Positions 1 to 12,458 of a DNA stretch of 60,000 bases are shown here, piece after piece; positions within the stretch are counted from its first letter, which is position 1, and each line of letters begins with the position of its first letter. The stretch spans positions 27,574,288 to 27,634,287 of the forward strand of contig NC_092676.1 of the NCBI RefSeq assembly GCF_964355755.1, written 5' to 3'. Made by a program: the position numbers and the translations under genes. Below the pieces are notes generated by a model. That model made no database searches and was not told the DNA's origin. It was given only the letters and a program-made list of their open reading frames with translations. The stretch is from Antedon mediterranea (Eukaryota > Echinodermata > Crinoidea > Comatulida > Antedonidae).

Positions 1-1306
1 CAAATAAAATTTGAAATGAATAGTTACTAACGAGCATAAAAATATTGTATTGTTTTGATGTTTTGGTTCTGATATGACGAAGCGTGTCTATACAATTCAA
101 ATATTATTTACAAATATAATGTTTTGAATCTATTTTAGCTAAATCAATGTCAAATTGAAATAGTACTATTTCATGTTTATTTGTGAAATTAATTCATAAA
201 TAATCTGCGTTGAAAAAAATATTGGTAGATGAAAAGTTTAGTCGTTCAAATTGAAATTTGAAAAAACAACCTGGTGAATAATACATCTATATAATAATTC
301 AGTGATATTAATAGACCTACTTATTATATTTTCTTTTTGTTTGAGTTATTCAAATTCATTTTAGTACCAGAGATCGATTATTATTTTTCTTCTACATTCT
401 ACTAATCTACATTTCCTATATGTTGGCCTACGTATATTTACAAAAAAAAATTATGCTGTTTTCTGTACATTTTATGTTTTCCTTAATTATATATCCATGT
501 TACAATATTATCCCTGTGAAATGTGTCCAATGCTTTGTAATGAATTATTATCGACGCCCCAGCAATAAAGACATTTTAACAAGTAATAAAATGAGTAATA
601 GCAAATACAACAATGATCTGTATTTCTGAACAGTGAAATACAGCGATATAAGAATTGTGTTACATTTACTTAAAATTCACAACGTAAAAAAACTGTTTAA
701 ATGTTACTTTTGTATCTTGATTGAAATATACAAATAACAAAATAAAACCAAATATACTACAAATTATAACATTCTAGTAAACCCCACAGCATTTTATTCC
801 AAAAATTCATGCTTTTTTTTGTTCCTTTGAATGAAGCCTAAATAAGTTTCATACTTATATTAATATTATCCATATTTTGTATAAAATAATTTTGATGATA
901 AAAACTTTTGATTATCTCAAGTATGTTCTAATATTAATACGTCGGTATTTTCACAAGACTGTTTGACACACTCGGTTGGCTTAATTGAGTATTGATTGAT
1001 TGCTTGAGTAATAGTTAGATACAGGACTTAAAATAAATAAATAGGCCTATAATATAAAACTATATAAAATATTAAGATTATAAATTATGACTGAATCTGA
1101 TATGTTGATTAATAATAATGATAAGGTGGCCTATTGATTAATACGGTAACGCACACAATGATACAGTTTTGTTTTTTACGAGATAACATTTTTGTAAAAT
1201 CATCTTTGTATTGCTTAGTTACTTAATATTATAAGCCTAAAAACGTATTGTTTAGATAGTATTATATAAGGTAGACTATAATTGTAAAAGTTTGCAGTAT
1301 ACATAC
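1..1306 (-). other. First intron (partial) of the SLC7-like transporter gene
   Basis: This is the sequence downstream (minus strand) of the GTATGT donor at 1306-1301. It is AT-rich and I see no exon-like open frame, tandem array or recognisable transposon in it. The next transporter exon must lie beyond the left edge of the window. Confidence 0.6.
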
Positions 1307-1754
1307 CTAAACACGATATCGCTGTGAGGAAGAGACTCGCCTGTGGTGGGTGACAGGTCGGATCAGGATAAAACGGATACACAATATAATCAGCAAAAGT
1401 CAGAGCTAATATGGCCAATAAAGACGGTTGTAGAACGAGCACATTTACCCAAAGAAACAAAAACGCTAGCATTGGTCCCCATGCCTCTTTAATGTACGCG
1501 TAATCACCGCCAGACTTCATGATAGTCGTGCCCAGTTCCGCGTAGCAAAGCGCGCCCACGAGCGACCCCAGGCCAGCTATTGTCCATACTAATAATGTTA
1601 ATCCTATAGACCCACTATGCATGAACACAGCTTTTGGTGAGATAAAAATTCCAGATCCGATGATTCCGCCAACAATAATCGTGATACCATTTAGTAATGT
1701 AATCTTTCTTTGTAAACGGACAGAGCCCGGCGACCGTTCCTCTTCATACGCCAT
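1307..1754 (-). CDS. SLC7-family amino-acid transporter, first coding exon (partial gene)
   Basis: This exon encodes the N-terminal 149 residues of a light-chain amino-acid transporter (LAT / y+LAT / b0,+AT group, APC superfamily). In the known family this plasma-membrane exchanger pairs with the SLC3A2 or SLC3A1 heavy chain. What is seen: a short acidic cytoplasmic start, then LLNGITIIVG and the GSGIF substrate-binding loop at residues 33-37, followed by SPKAV. A second membrane segment (about 50-70) leads into CYAELGTTI and KSGGDYAYI at about 70-88, then a third hydrophobic stretch (about 96-125). The ATG at 1754-1752 has a good context (ACCAATGG). The exon ends at 1307, in phase 1, before GTATGT. 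Reading through the donor gives only a short non-homologous tail. The exact paralogue cannot be decided from this exon. The rest of the roughly 480-520-residue protein lies off the left edge. It is divergent from the DNAI7 gene. Confidence 0.88.
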
Positions 1755-2345
1755 TGGTAAAACGAAAATTAAATTGTATAACAGAGAACACTTAATAATA
1801 ACAACCTATAAACCCGATATATTATCCTCCACACACATACACCGCTTTCTACCACAACGCTCTCTCCGTTCTCACTGAAACTAGAATGCTGGCTTACTTT
1901 GTTAAATTCACTATAAGGATGAATTACGGTTCTGTGCTCACTTTTTTTTCTCGCTTAGGATTCGTCATTCGTGACGCGGAGGAATACCACAAGTCGGCCG
2001 GCGATGAAGAATCCCAAGAATATTCCATACAAACTATATGAATCAATCAATCAATTTAAAATTGGCTGATATATATTTTATAAATTAATATTTACTAATA
2101 TTGATTTTTATTTTAAAAGAACGTGACCATGATAACGTTATGTTTGCAGTTTTAACAGAAAGTTTCTCAGAATTTCTTTATCGTTCTCGTCATTAAATCA
2201 AAAGAAAATTTGAGAATTAATTTTCGTTGAAACCACTGAAAGACAGAAAATTAACGCGTGTACAAAACACGTAACATTATTTAAACGCACGTGACGACAT
2301 GTCACACGAATTTTACATGCGTGTAACACGCAAGGCAATGCCCGT
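1755..2345 (-). promoter_or_regulatory. Probable 5' UTR and promoter region of the SLC7-like gene
   Basis: This call is positional: it is immediately upstream of the transporter start codon. The stretch contains more CpG than its surroundings (1955-2005, 2255-2335) and a GCACGTGACG word at 2289-2298. CACGTG is the E-box core bound by bHLH-zip factors. The transcription start cannot be read from sequence. Confidence 0.3.
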
Positions 2346-2628
2346 CTGGTGATGGTATAGGCCTACCCTTGTTAATATCAGTATAGTGTATATGAAGTCC
2401 ACACTTCATATGTGAATATAACGGGTTATTGTCATTATGGCATCACGGTTTTTTGTTATTAAAATATAATCGCATAAATATTAACCTATTAGTATTAGCA
2501 AAATTTATTACATCAGCAGTCATAAATGGCGCCACCTGTAGTTTTTTTTCTTAGAACTTTAGCAACTGAAGAAAATACTACTGTAACATACAACAACTAA
2601 CAACAGTTTAAAATATAATAATATAGAT

Positions 2629-2776
2629 CAGGGAACATTTTCGCCAGTGTAGCGTAGCAAAAAGCTATACAAAACAACCTTATTGCTACACATTTTGAAA
2701 ATTGTGTTTCTCGACTTAAAAATCAGTTTGATTAGCAATATTGCTAAACAAAATTTTTAAATGAAAATTTTCCCTG
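2629..2776. mobile_element. CAGGG-ended small DNA element, copy 1 (148 bp)
   Basis: The ends are inverted: CAGGGAACATTTTC on the left and GAAAATTTTCCCTG on the right. AGAT flanks both sides (2625-2628 and 2777-2780), a candidate target duplication. The interior matches a second copy at 9656-9825 almost base for base, including the AGCTATACAAAACAACCTTA block. No coding capacity. The superfamily is not assignable from two copies. Confidence 0.75.
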
Positions 2777-3848
2777 AGATACCTATACAATTAGTTAATA
2801 ACCCGGGAAAATTGGTGAAGTAATATTATCTGTTTGTCCAGGTTTTCTTTAATTGATTAATTATATCATTGCATAATATTATTCCTCAACTTCCTTCCGA
2901 TCGTTGTTGTCACGAAGACGACTTTCTTTTTTTTCTTCTGCGCATACCGTTTTACCCGTCCCACATACTTGTCTACCATTCGTCTCGGTCTTCACTCAAC
3001 ACCCTAGGCCAACATTTAACATGATGACGCCTTCCTACCTTCTAGGCTTATTCACCCCTTTTCGTATAATGTTTCGACAAAAGAGTTAGGGAACTAACGG
3101 TTAAAAATGCCTGGTCATATAAATCCCACGGGAAGACAATAAACCGTTTGTCTGACCCCCTGGCTCTTGTCTGAACCTGATATATTTCTGATCGTTGAGT
3201 AGTATACGTGAAAGGGACAGGCTGAGTGACGAGTAGCAGGCAATATCAATGTTGTGTTATATGCGAGCCTGCATATTTAGAATGTAAAATATTCAAAATA
3301 TATTAAACGACCGACCCAGGACGTTGGAACTAAACAATCTATACTAGATTTGCCCCAAGTCTGTATTTATTGTCTTTTTTTATGTTAGTCCACCAGTCGG
3401 CGTATCGATTTTTGTTTGAAAACTGAATATGTTAGCTCAAGTTTTATACGTATGGAACGCCATATGTGCCAAAATATTACCTCGTTACTAAGTCAGATAT
3501 AGAACCTAGACAAAATGTATACGTACATAAAACAAATTTTTTATATTGTATGTTTATACTGATAATCTGATTAAGAGCACGTTGGTCAATTGATTGGTGA
3601 CTGAACGAAAAAAAATACGATTATAATTCAAAAGCCCAAAAGTAGATTTTGTATGGCTTTGATCATAGTGAGAAAAGACAAATTCAAAGTGACGTTTGGA
3701 ATCGAATACTGGCAAACGTCTCAGCAATATATCCGAGCGTATTTCCTGTCCATGTCCATAACAATAAGACCGGCGTATTTCATGTATCACTATTGTTGAC
3801 ACGATGTATCATTCAATCTGCTCACTGATTACAGATGCTCCCTTGAGA

Positions 3849-3856
3849 TGACGTCA
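3849..3856. promoter_or_regulatory. Perfect CRE-like palindrome TGACGTCA (1)
   Basis: Perfect match to the CREB/ATF consensus, in the shared upstream region of the divergent gene pair. Function is inferred from the motif only. Confidence 0.3.
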
Positions 3857-5150
3857 TAATTATTATCACCTATATATACTAAACCTTTAGAGTGAATTTT
3901 GACGTAATATTTATGCCAGTGGCCTATAATATAAAAGTGTGTTTAAGCGATCATAAACAAGATATTGTACCTTTTTATTCGTTTTTATTGCATTTTTTCT
4001 TACTGTTATTGAAATTGACAGTACTTTTTTAGCCATACGGCTACTTATTGTAAGTTTTTATACCTAAATAAATAAAGAAGTTTACCTTCTTTCAGGACAG
4101 CTTAATATCAATAATATAAATATACAGTAATAGTTGTGAAAAATTGATCAAATATATACAATAAATTGTCTAAAACACTGGCCAACAAAAGCTCAACATT
4201 AAATTATAATTCAATAATGCTAACTTAAATACATTTCTCACATTCACTAATACAGTATATTGCCTCATAGATTGAATGAATAAAAGATCTTCTCACGTGA
4301 ATAAATGATGTAGAACGCTCTACTTAATACATTTTATAAAGATGGTTGCAGCTATCTGAAATAGTAAGTGCAATTTCATTTATCGAAAGATTATTTATGT
4401 AGCCTAGGCCTACTTCACACGAAAGAGGTCTGTGTCATATATATAGTTTTATACACCAAACGAAAAGGTATAGATTTTTGTATAATAAGTGAGTGACGAG
4501 TAGCAGACAAAAGTTGTTACGGTAGCCTACTTTTCACAATTTCATTGCATTTCATAATATTGTCGTAACCGAAAAGTTTGCGATCGTAGTATATAGGGGG
4601 CGCTACAATATAAACTAAGAAAAACCATAGTTGGCTTATTTTTAATATGGCAAAAATAATGGTCGATAGAGAGAAATAAAACACGACATTGAAATCAGTA
4701 TTAGAATAAGATGTAAAAATGGCAATACGAATTAGCGTAAAACAATAAAATGTTGGTTGGATTTATTTATCCATGACATGGATTTAACATCAAGAATTAT
4801 AAACATAATAACGAAACAACTGTCAATAATTACTAGTGCGGCACAGATAATCCGAAAAATCCGGAGAAGATCATTAAAGATAATCTTAATTATCGATAAG
4901 AGATTATTAAAGATAATCTTAATCAGAAGGAGATAATTTAAGATAATCTGCATAATCAGAAGCAGATATGTCTTGGCTTAATGTGGGATTAATGAAATCC
5001 TGGTCTTAAACAGAAATGTATAAGATAGAATTTGTATCATCTAAAAACCATTGGCCTATTTTCAACGAATCTTCTTTCAAACGTGATGTAGAAGAAGTAA
5101 AATAATATTTATTTTAAAGGCGGGGTGATAGATTGACATACATTCGTCGG

Positions 5151-5158
5151 TGACGTCA
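5151..5158. promoter_or_regulatory. Perfect CRE-like palindrome TGACGTCA (2)
   Basis: Second perfect CRE word, 1.3 kb from the first and 1.5 kb upstream of the candidate DNAI7 start codon. Motif-based call only. Confidence 0.3.
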
Positions 5159-6651
5159 CATGATCAAATACTGATGAAAATGATACCACTTTTGTACGCG
5201 CGCGTCCACTTTGTGTCTTTTACTTCCTACGATAGTGCCACTAATAATAATATTCGTAATCCTGATTAATTTCTGGCAGTTCGACGTGATAATTATAAAG
5301 ATATAATATTATTTTATTATTAAGATACCATGTACCCAAACCCTTACGCAACATCTTTTTTCTGATACATAATTTTCATTTACAATAGGCCTACTTCTGA
5401 AATGGTTGCCTTCATTGGCACCATTTGGCTCAATCGTAAAGTATTTCCGTTTTTTAGATTTTGAGATAACAAGTAAAATGTAAAATTATGTAGGGCGCCC
5501 TCTAAATATAATATATTTGGAGCTACAGTACACTTTTTTTGGAAACGGTGGAAGGCGTTGGAAATTAAGAAAATGTATACAATATTTTAGATTAAAATGA
5601 AAAGAACAAAACAAACAAATATAATTAATTGATTTTTAAAAGTAAGATTATTATTCATAAGTAGTGGGAGGAATTTCGCGGCCCGGGTAGCGATACCATT
5701 TAAGCTACACTATTTGAGCTATTATTTTGAATTAAAATGTGCTATAAACTGAATTAATATAATTATTTCGGGTATGTCCCCCGTATGTCCTATTTATCAC
5801 TGAGGCTGATTCATTATCCTTTAATGAATATAGGCCAAATCAAATTGGTATCAAAATATTTATTTCATATTAGTATTCATATCACTTTTGTGACTGGGGA
5901 ACCGGAAGATACTTTTATTAACGTGGATTGATTTGGCAAAAGTGTGGTGTGTTCAACGAAAGATGAGTTAACTACACCCTTGTAGGCCCATAGGGGTGAT
6001 AGTGTATAGGCGGTGGGCGGGAGGGTTGCCCTGTGTATCACAGTGTTACTTGGTATACATCGTTTGTTAAGTATAGCTATATCCCTCTTATCCCTGATTT
6101 TTGTGTAGCTAGGGCTAACTAAAAAAAGTCTATATTGCTCAGGCCACACATTGACAATATAATAGGCGCGCCTACAGACAAAATTAAAAAAGGAAAAAAT
6201 GTAGGCCTATGCTATTTGGATTACGACATTTTGAATTGGATTATCATAAAATGAAACAAAAAAACATAACATTACGTACACTATTAAAAAATCCGATTAA
6301 TATAAAAACCCAGCTACAGGGGCGACAATTCCAAATATAAACAACGCCCACTTTGTGTTACGTACGGACGGTGATTGGCGTGATATTTTTCCAAAGCTGT
6401 CAAACCTGGATAATAAATATGCGTCAGAATTCCGTGGCTGATTCTATACGTCATGAACTTTTTCAGGAAGTGCTATATTATAGAAAATCATAATGAATTG
6501 TATTTTTATGATAAAAATTCCCGTAAAAATTACAACGACACGACAAATTCCAAGGGTCAATATACGGCCGGCCGGGAACCAGTGAAGCGTTTACCATGGG
6601 CATGCGTAGTAACGTTTACGGTGTTGCTATCGGAGAAGGAAGAGATCAAAC

Positions 6652-6654
6652 ATG
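6652..6654 (+). CDS. DNAI7: Candidate DNAI7 exon 1: start codon abutting the splice donor
   Basis: An ATG at 6652-6654 is followed directly by the strong donor GTGAGT. The frame it sets (phase 0) is the one needed by exon 2 at 32496, which would give a protein starting M-PPKPKSP. An in-frame TAA at 6610-6612 rules out a longer coding exon here. The overlapping ATG at 6597 would join exon 2 in the wrong frame. Intron 1 would then be 25,841 bp. No transcript supports this. A different first exon inside the interval, nearer exon 2, remains possible. Confidence 0.4.
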
Positions 6655-7979
6655 GTGAGTATCTGTCAAAATTCAATACTGTAAATTGTTCTAAAATTTA
6701 TATTTTATGGCTATTGAATAGGCCCAGTAATTCTAGGTGTAATAAATAATACATTACTTTACATGAATACAATGTTGCATACTGTAGTCTCATTGTCGAT
6801 GTTTAGTTTTACGATGATTAAAATGGCAACGAAGAGGGAGCGTGTAAATAAACATAATCATTATAAATGCCTACCTTTGCTGCACACGCAAGAAGGGCTG
6901 TCTGCTGCATGCAGTCTCTCCTGTGTGGAAAGAAGATGATGAGCGCGATGAATGTGAAGAGGGAGTGGGTGGGTTAACTGACCCGATTTTTTCAGTTCAG
7001 TGAGAATGGGGTTCGGCTTGGGATTTTTTGAGTTTCAACTGGCCTAGCCTTATTAGGCCTAGGCCTAGCATAGATAGTAGTTAGAGGTAAGTTGTCCATG
7101 ACAATATGATGGAGTAAAGTTAGTTGTTAAATGCAAAATTGGAATTTGCATTATAATTCAAATTAATCCATGTAGGCCTATCGATGGATTGATTTGACAT
7201 ACATATTTGCCTATATTAATTTGCATAATTTCGGAATGACACATGCCACATGAATATATAATCGGAACATCCACTGTGTTTTATACTTTCATAAAATACT
7301 TTAGCCATAAAATGTTGTGGCTATATAAAAACTGCCTGTATAGTTGAAATACCTTTTTGATTTTTAACCTTTTTTCAGTAAATTCTAGTAAAACAAAGTA
7401 CAATAGTTGTATTGTTCACGCAAAACACAACAACGATTTTATTGTTTGATGTCATTCCATGGTTACAGTTCATATCCAACCAATTATTATACTTTATTGT
7501 GCTGCTCTAATTAGTACTGAAGATTATAGGCTATGTTAGTTAGAGAATGTTCTGGAAGAATGGAGTGGAGAAACAATAAAACAATCGATTTAAATCAAGA
7601 AAGATGAGCCAGTTAAAGTAAAAATGTCAAGAATTTCAGAGGTCCCTCCTAATTGCTTCAAAGCCATGAATTCAAAACAGATTTGCATTGTGCATAATGC
7701 CTTGCTCTGTTTAGGTTAGAGAACCAGGTCAGGGGTCATATCAGACAGATATTTTTATCCTCCAATGGGCTAATCTGCATACCAAACTTTCTTCCAAGTG
7801 GTTCAAGTATTTAACTTTTTGTTGCATATCTGCTTTCATTTTGAGAGCAATTTTATTATTACTAGTTGAATAATGCCAATTTGTATCCGAATGAAAATTT
7901 AATACAATCATTTATTTTCTAAGCTTTGTATAGTCACCTTAATAATTTCATAAAAGAAATAATACTGAGTCGCTACTTT

Positions 7980-8180
7980 TTGCATATATTAGATACAAGA
8001 TACAAGATAATAACTTTATTGTCAAATAATTTAAACAAAAAATTTAAAATTGGTTTTTCTCATGGCAACTTAATATAATAAAAACAGAATAAAATCATTA
8101 AAATGTTAAAACACAAAGTACAATACACAGTACAGTAAAAATATACAGATTAAAATGCAAATACAGGTTTTTCAAAAATA
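7980..8180 (-). mobile_element. Probable retroelement 3' end (reverse orientation)
   Basis: On the minus strand the edge reads CAATAAAGTTATTATC followed by repeated TTGTATC (7990-8010), the look of a non-LTR element 3' tail. No coding part is preserved. A similar CAATAAATGGAATT tail on the minus strand lies at 8587-8605. Confidence 0.35.
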
Positions 8181-9418
8181 AATGCGATTAGGTGTTCCCA
8201 GATGTTCGAAAATACAATTATTTGTGTTTTGTCGTCATGATATGTAAATATGCATTGTGGGACAAACGACACTCATTAATTAATCTCCAATTCAGCCCCA
8301 AATTCATAACTGTAGTGACCCAAGACAAGTTGTAAAGCAGTATGACGACATCTAATTATTCCATCCCAGGAAAGATGGGATGATATGCTCAATTGAACAG
8401 AGAATATACAATGAGGAAACATACCGAAGTTAAATAAGTGATTCTGTTCACATTAACATTTTGATCGATGTATTCTGCAACATTGGCTTTAAAGATTCAG
8501 TGTATAAATACCTTTACAGATAGATCCAAAATTCTTATTTAATATCCAGATATAAAAAGTAATTCATTCATTTATCAGTGGAAAAATTAATTCCATTTAT
8601 TGTCATTTGCATATAAGATATACATAGACATTATGCTTGCTCCAACATACAAAAACAGATATGAAAAACTAACAAAAATAATTATGTCACATCACTCTCT
8701 TACGAATTGTATTTGATTGATCTTAAATACATTTTTAAAATAATAAAAAAGTTAGTGTATGGTTTTTACTTTTAAGCCATAAAATGAATTAATTTTGACC
8801 TAGTTCACTTGTGTAATAAAAGTTGTAGTATAATAGTACTGTACAATACTCAGTGTGTGGTCGTTAAGGTCAAGAAATTGACCCAGGTTCAGTTTTATTT
8901 TATTTGTATGGTCAAATTTAGTGAATATTCATTGAATCTATAATCTCTGACTGATTTGCATTCCAATCCATGTTTTAGGGAAAAAAAACTTTTTTTTTCA
9001 ATTTGTTTCATCTCTGAAGAAAAAAGGGGTGTAAATTGATTTCATGTCATGTCATGTCATTGTAGTAATTGGTTTTTTTCCCCTTTGCCGCCAAAACTCC
9101 CACTTTTGACATAATGCAGTGAACGCCTTTGAGAATGTAATCGCTATTTATTTATGTAACCTTTACTTCTTATCATCCTATTACTTTACTGGTCTGTGTG
9201 CAGTGCAGTCCACTTGGAGCAGTTGACATTGTCAAATTGCTTGTCACGACTCTGTCTGGGTAACATTACTGTACATGTATTGTACATTCAGATGAGGTTT
9301 TTGATCCTTTTAATAGAAGACTCCTGTATACATATCACAGTAGTCAAATATGCCATCCATTTAGTTTACAATTGATTTCAGGGAGCATTTTCATCAACAA
9401 TTTTGATTAACTGCTGAT

Positions 9419-9588
9419 AACTCTGTACTGTACACTATCATTATCAAACTAGTTTGACAAAACAAATGTGATGTGCCCAAATATGTTAGTGATATACCCA
9501 GATATGGTAGTGATATGAAATCATCATGTCCATATATGGGCACATCACATTTTTTTCTTACATGAAGTTTGATAGTGTAGACAGAGCT
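9419..9588 (+). mobile_element. MITE-1 copy 1
   Basis: The left end is slightly decayed (CTCTGTACTGTACACTATCA) but continues into CTAGTTTGACA. The right end is ATAGTGTAGACAGAGCTT, followed by TA. Internal TATGGTAGTGATATG repeat and TCCATATATGGGCACATCAC core are present. Orientation is called plus when the CTAGTTTGACA end is on the left. Confidence 0.85.
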
Positions 9589-9655
9589 TAAGAACCATAG
9601 TTAAATGGTGTTGCTTTTTTACTATATTAAGGTAGTTTTACATACTGTAGCACTG

Positions 9656-9825
9656 CAGGGAACATTTTCGCCAGTGTAGCATTGCAAAAAGCTATACAAA
9701 ACAACCTTATTGCTACACATTTTTAAAATTGTGTAGCAAAAAATACAAAACTATGTTTCTCGACTTAAAAATCAGTTTGATTAGCAATATTGCTAAACAA
9801 AATTTTTAAATGAAATTTTTTCCTG
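9656..9825. mobile_element. CAGGG-ended small DNA element, copy 2 (170 bp)
   Basis: Same element as 2629-2776, with a ~22-bp internal difference (an extra GTGTAGCAAAAAATACAAAA segment). It is bracketed by CACTG at 9651-9655 and 9826-9830, a perfect 5-bp direct repeat, consistent with target duplication. No coding capacity. Confidence 0.8.
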
Positions 9826-9979
9826 CACTGGTGGAAATGTTTTCTGTATGTTATTGTACGATTGATAGAATTTATTCAGAAATAAAATTTAAGGGAAATA
9901 ATAAAGAAACACTATCACGTTTATGTACTCAGCTGTAACAAACTGAATGTGATGTTGTTAAATTCCATTTAACTGATTT

Positions 9980-10260
9980 TATTTATTTTTAAATTTATTT
10001 CATAAAACCTCCAAAAGGAGAAGCAGTCTTGTACAACATACACTACAGTATAAAGTCAATGTAAAATATAAACATATTTAAAATGGCAATAATAATCTGT
10101 AAATGCTATCTAAATCGTTATTAATAATACAAATTTCACTTAATAACTGATTCCAATTTATTAATGAATTTGATGCTATCACAAATTTTTGGAAAACAGT
10201 ACATTGGTGGTAGAAAAAAGTATATAAAACATTGACAGTAGATAAAGCTACACTGTAATG
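9980..10260 (-). mobile_element. Probable LINE 3' end (reverse orientation)
   Basis: Minus-strand reading gives a short stem CTCCTTTTGGAG, then GTTTTATGAAATAAA and an AAATAAATAAAA tail (9980-10025). A hairpin followed by a short A/T tandem tail is typical of non-LTR retrotransposon 3' ends. The coding part is absent or unrecognisable. Confidence 0.45.
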
Positions 10261-10961
10261 TAATAAAGATTTGTAACCAATGACTAATGTTATGGTTAAT
10301 TAAAATTTATGATGATAGATATTCACATTTTTTATTGTTTCTGATATTGTGAAATGTCAGGTATTATATAAATAAACAGCTTACTTCAAATAGTACAATT
10401 TATTGAGTGAGAGAGACTAGTGTGTTTAAAAATACCATTCCAATAATAACAATAGAAAACAGAAGATTCCCACAAAGCAGAGCTATTTATTTCAGATAAT
10501 CATAGAATTACCTCAAGGCTAAATATTATACTAAATTACAATGTAAGGGTCACAGAGCTAGGGTCAGTTAAACTTGGCTTACTGTGACCCCTAGTTTTTA
10601 ATATACTTAAAATCTATTTGTAGTTGACTTAAAACTTCCAGACTGAGATTTAGCCCATAGCTATTTAGTGAAGAAGTTTAATAGCAAAATAATGGGCCAA
10701 ATGAACTATAATTATATTTACAAATTTCTACAATCTGTCTATAATTTGTAGGCACCATATTTTTATATTTTATTATTTTTTTCTTTCAATTCATTCAAAC
10801 AGTTATTTTGCTACAGTACCTTATTTATATTTCTTTTTATTTATTTATTTGCTACAGTGTTGAGGCTACAAAATGGTATGTGATTTACAGTATGCTTGTA
10901 GTAGATCATTGCTAACTTGTTAAAGTTGGTTGGTATTGGTAATAATATCGACACACCTTTA

Positions 10962-11961
10962 AAGCTATGTCCACACATCAAACTTTAATGCAACAAAAAA
11001 TGTGATGTGCCCATATATGGACATGATGATGTCATACCTCTACCATATTTGGGTACTGTATATTTCGGTGTATAAGTCGCACTTTTGACACGCAAATTTG
11101 ACCTCTAAATTAAGGGTGTGTCTTATACACCGAATAAATGCCTCACCGCAGAGAGTGTACATATCGTCACCTCGTTGGCTAGGCCTGAGTAGGCTAGGCC
11201 TAGCTACAGTGTACTAAACGTAACGGCAACCTGCTTCTGCCTAGTTTTCAAGGCATTTTAGCGTGATGTTATACTAAATATGATGAAAAGATTTGTTTAT
11301 TATGGAGCTGTTTTAGGCGCTCCGATAAAATTTCATTTGTAAACGTTTACGATTGGAATAATATTTATTTCTAGTATACGCACAATCGCCGACCGCCGTA
11401 CCCCCAGCGCAAGCCCTTCTTGGCGGCCACATGTTGTACGGTATTCGACTAGGATATTCTCCAGGTGATTATAGCATGGACCTAGCGTACACACTTCTCG
11501 GATACATAGATACTAATCGAATACGATTGTCTGTGAAAACGTGCACCCTCTCGAAATGATCGAGCGAGGCTAGCCCACACACGTGCGTGTTACACACACG
11601 GTCATGCACTCGATGTTGCGGGTGCGAAACTCATGAATAACAAGTTAGAAACAACTTGTTGAGGCTGGGCGCGGCCGAGCCTAGTAAGAAAAAACCTAAA
11701 TAAAGGACGCCGTTGTAGATATAACAAAATATATTATTACAATAATATTGATTACAATTTAAAAAAAACATTGTTTTGATGAAATATAAGGTGCGTCTTA
11801 TACATTGACAATATAAAAAATACCGATATTTTACTCTGAGTTAGGGGGTGCGTCTTATACACCGGTGCGACTTATACACCGAAATATACGGTATATCATT
11901 ACCATATTTTGGCACATCAACATTTTTTTGTCAAGCTAGTTTGATAGTGTAGACAGAGCTT
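10962..11961 (-). mobile_element. MITE-1 copy 2, split by a family A element
   Basis: Outer ends AAGCTATGTCCACACATCAA and TTTGATAGTGTAGACAGAGC, flanked by TA at 10960-10961 and 11962-11963. The interior is interrupted at TACCATATTTGGGTA / TATCATTACC by the family A element at 11056-11891. Removing that insert plus one TA restores the normal MITE-1 interior, so the order of insertion is clear. Confidence 0.88.
11056..11891 (+). mobile_element. Family A palindromic-ended element, copy 1 (836 bp)
   Basis: Ends are inverted repeats of CCGTATATTTCGGTGTATAA with subterminal repeats of TATAAGTCGCAC / TATAAGACGCAC. It is flanked by TA on each side (11054-11055, 11892-11893). CpG-rich compared with the surrounding intron. 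It is closely similar to the copies at 29823-30655 and 47048-47853. There is no transposase frame; short frames seen in the other copies are not convincing. It is nested in MITE-1 copy 2. The TA target and ends suggest a Tc1/mariner-like or other TA-targeting transposase supplied in trans (inference). Confidence 0.85.
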
Positions 11962-12458
11962 TAGAATGAATTACAAGATAGTGGTATACACATCCCTCCA
12001 TTTTGTTTGACATAAAAGATGACAAAAAAAGCGACTAATACCAAACAGCGATAGTATAAATTCAAACTTATTTAATAAATGCTATGGACGGTTTTAGTTG
12101 ACTAACTTCCGGGATGAGAACTAGTGGTCTGATGAGAGACGGTTGGTATTGGGGTTTGCTTGTAGATGTAATTGGAGGAAGATGTGGGCTGAACATTCAC
12201 ATGCAATGTAAATTCTGAATTTTAAACAGTTGCTTTGCTAGGTTTGCAATCATTACTTTAAACCTATTTCTAAGAATTGATTTTCAGAATTCTAATTTGT
12301 TACAGTAATATTCATAGCCCAAGAAAATCAATTAAGGCTTGGTTATGCATTTCACAATGAATTTATATTCTCTGTTTTTAAATCATGTAACAGAATGTGA
12401 CACTGACAATAAATCTGGCAAAAGAGGAGAATGGCATTATATGGGGATAGAGGGAGGG

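Larger units (their letters stand above)
1755..6651. other. Intergenic region between divergent SLC7-like and DNAI7 starts
   Basis: This region lies between two start codons that point away from each other, so it should carry both promoters and both 5' UTRs. It holds one CAGGG-ended element (2629-2776), two perfect TGACGTCA words (3849-3856 and 5151-5158), a short repeat of about 36 bp built on AAGATAATCTT (about 4845-4950) and an AATC run (2041-2057). No TATA box or clear CpG island is evident. If the ATG-only exon at 6652 is wrong, the right half of this region is simply intergenic. Confidence 0.5.

Noticed and set aside
6588-6635. RFX X-box promoter motif for DNAI7
   Set aside because: Half-site-like words occur (TTTACCATGG, AGTAAC, GTTGCTAT), but no pair has the 0-3-base spacing of a true X-box; noted only as a hint.
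6453-6749. 98-codon frame starting MNFFRKCYI
   Set aside because: It runs through the strong GTGAGT donor, has no resemblance to DNAI7 and is in a frame incompatible with exon 2.
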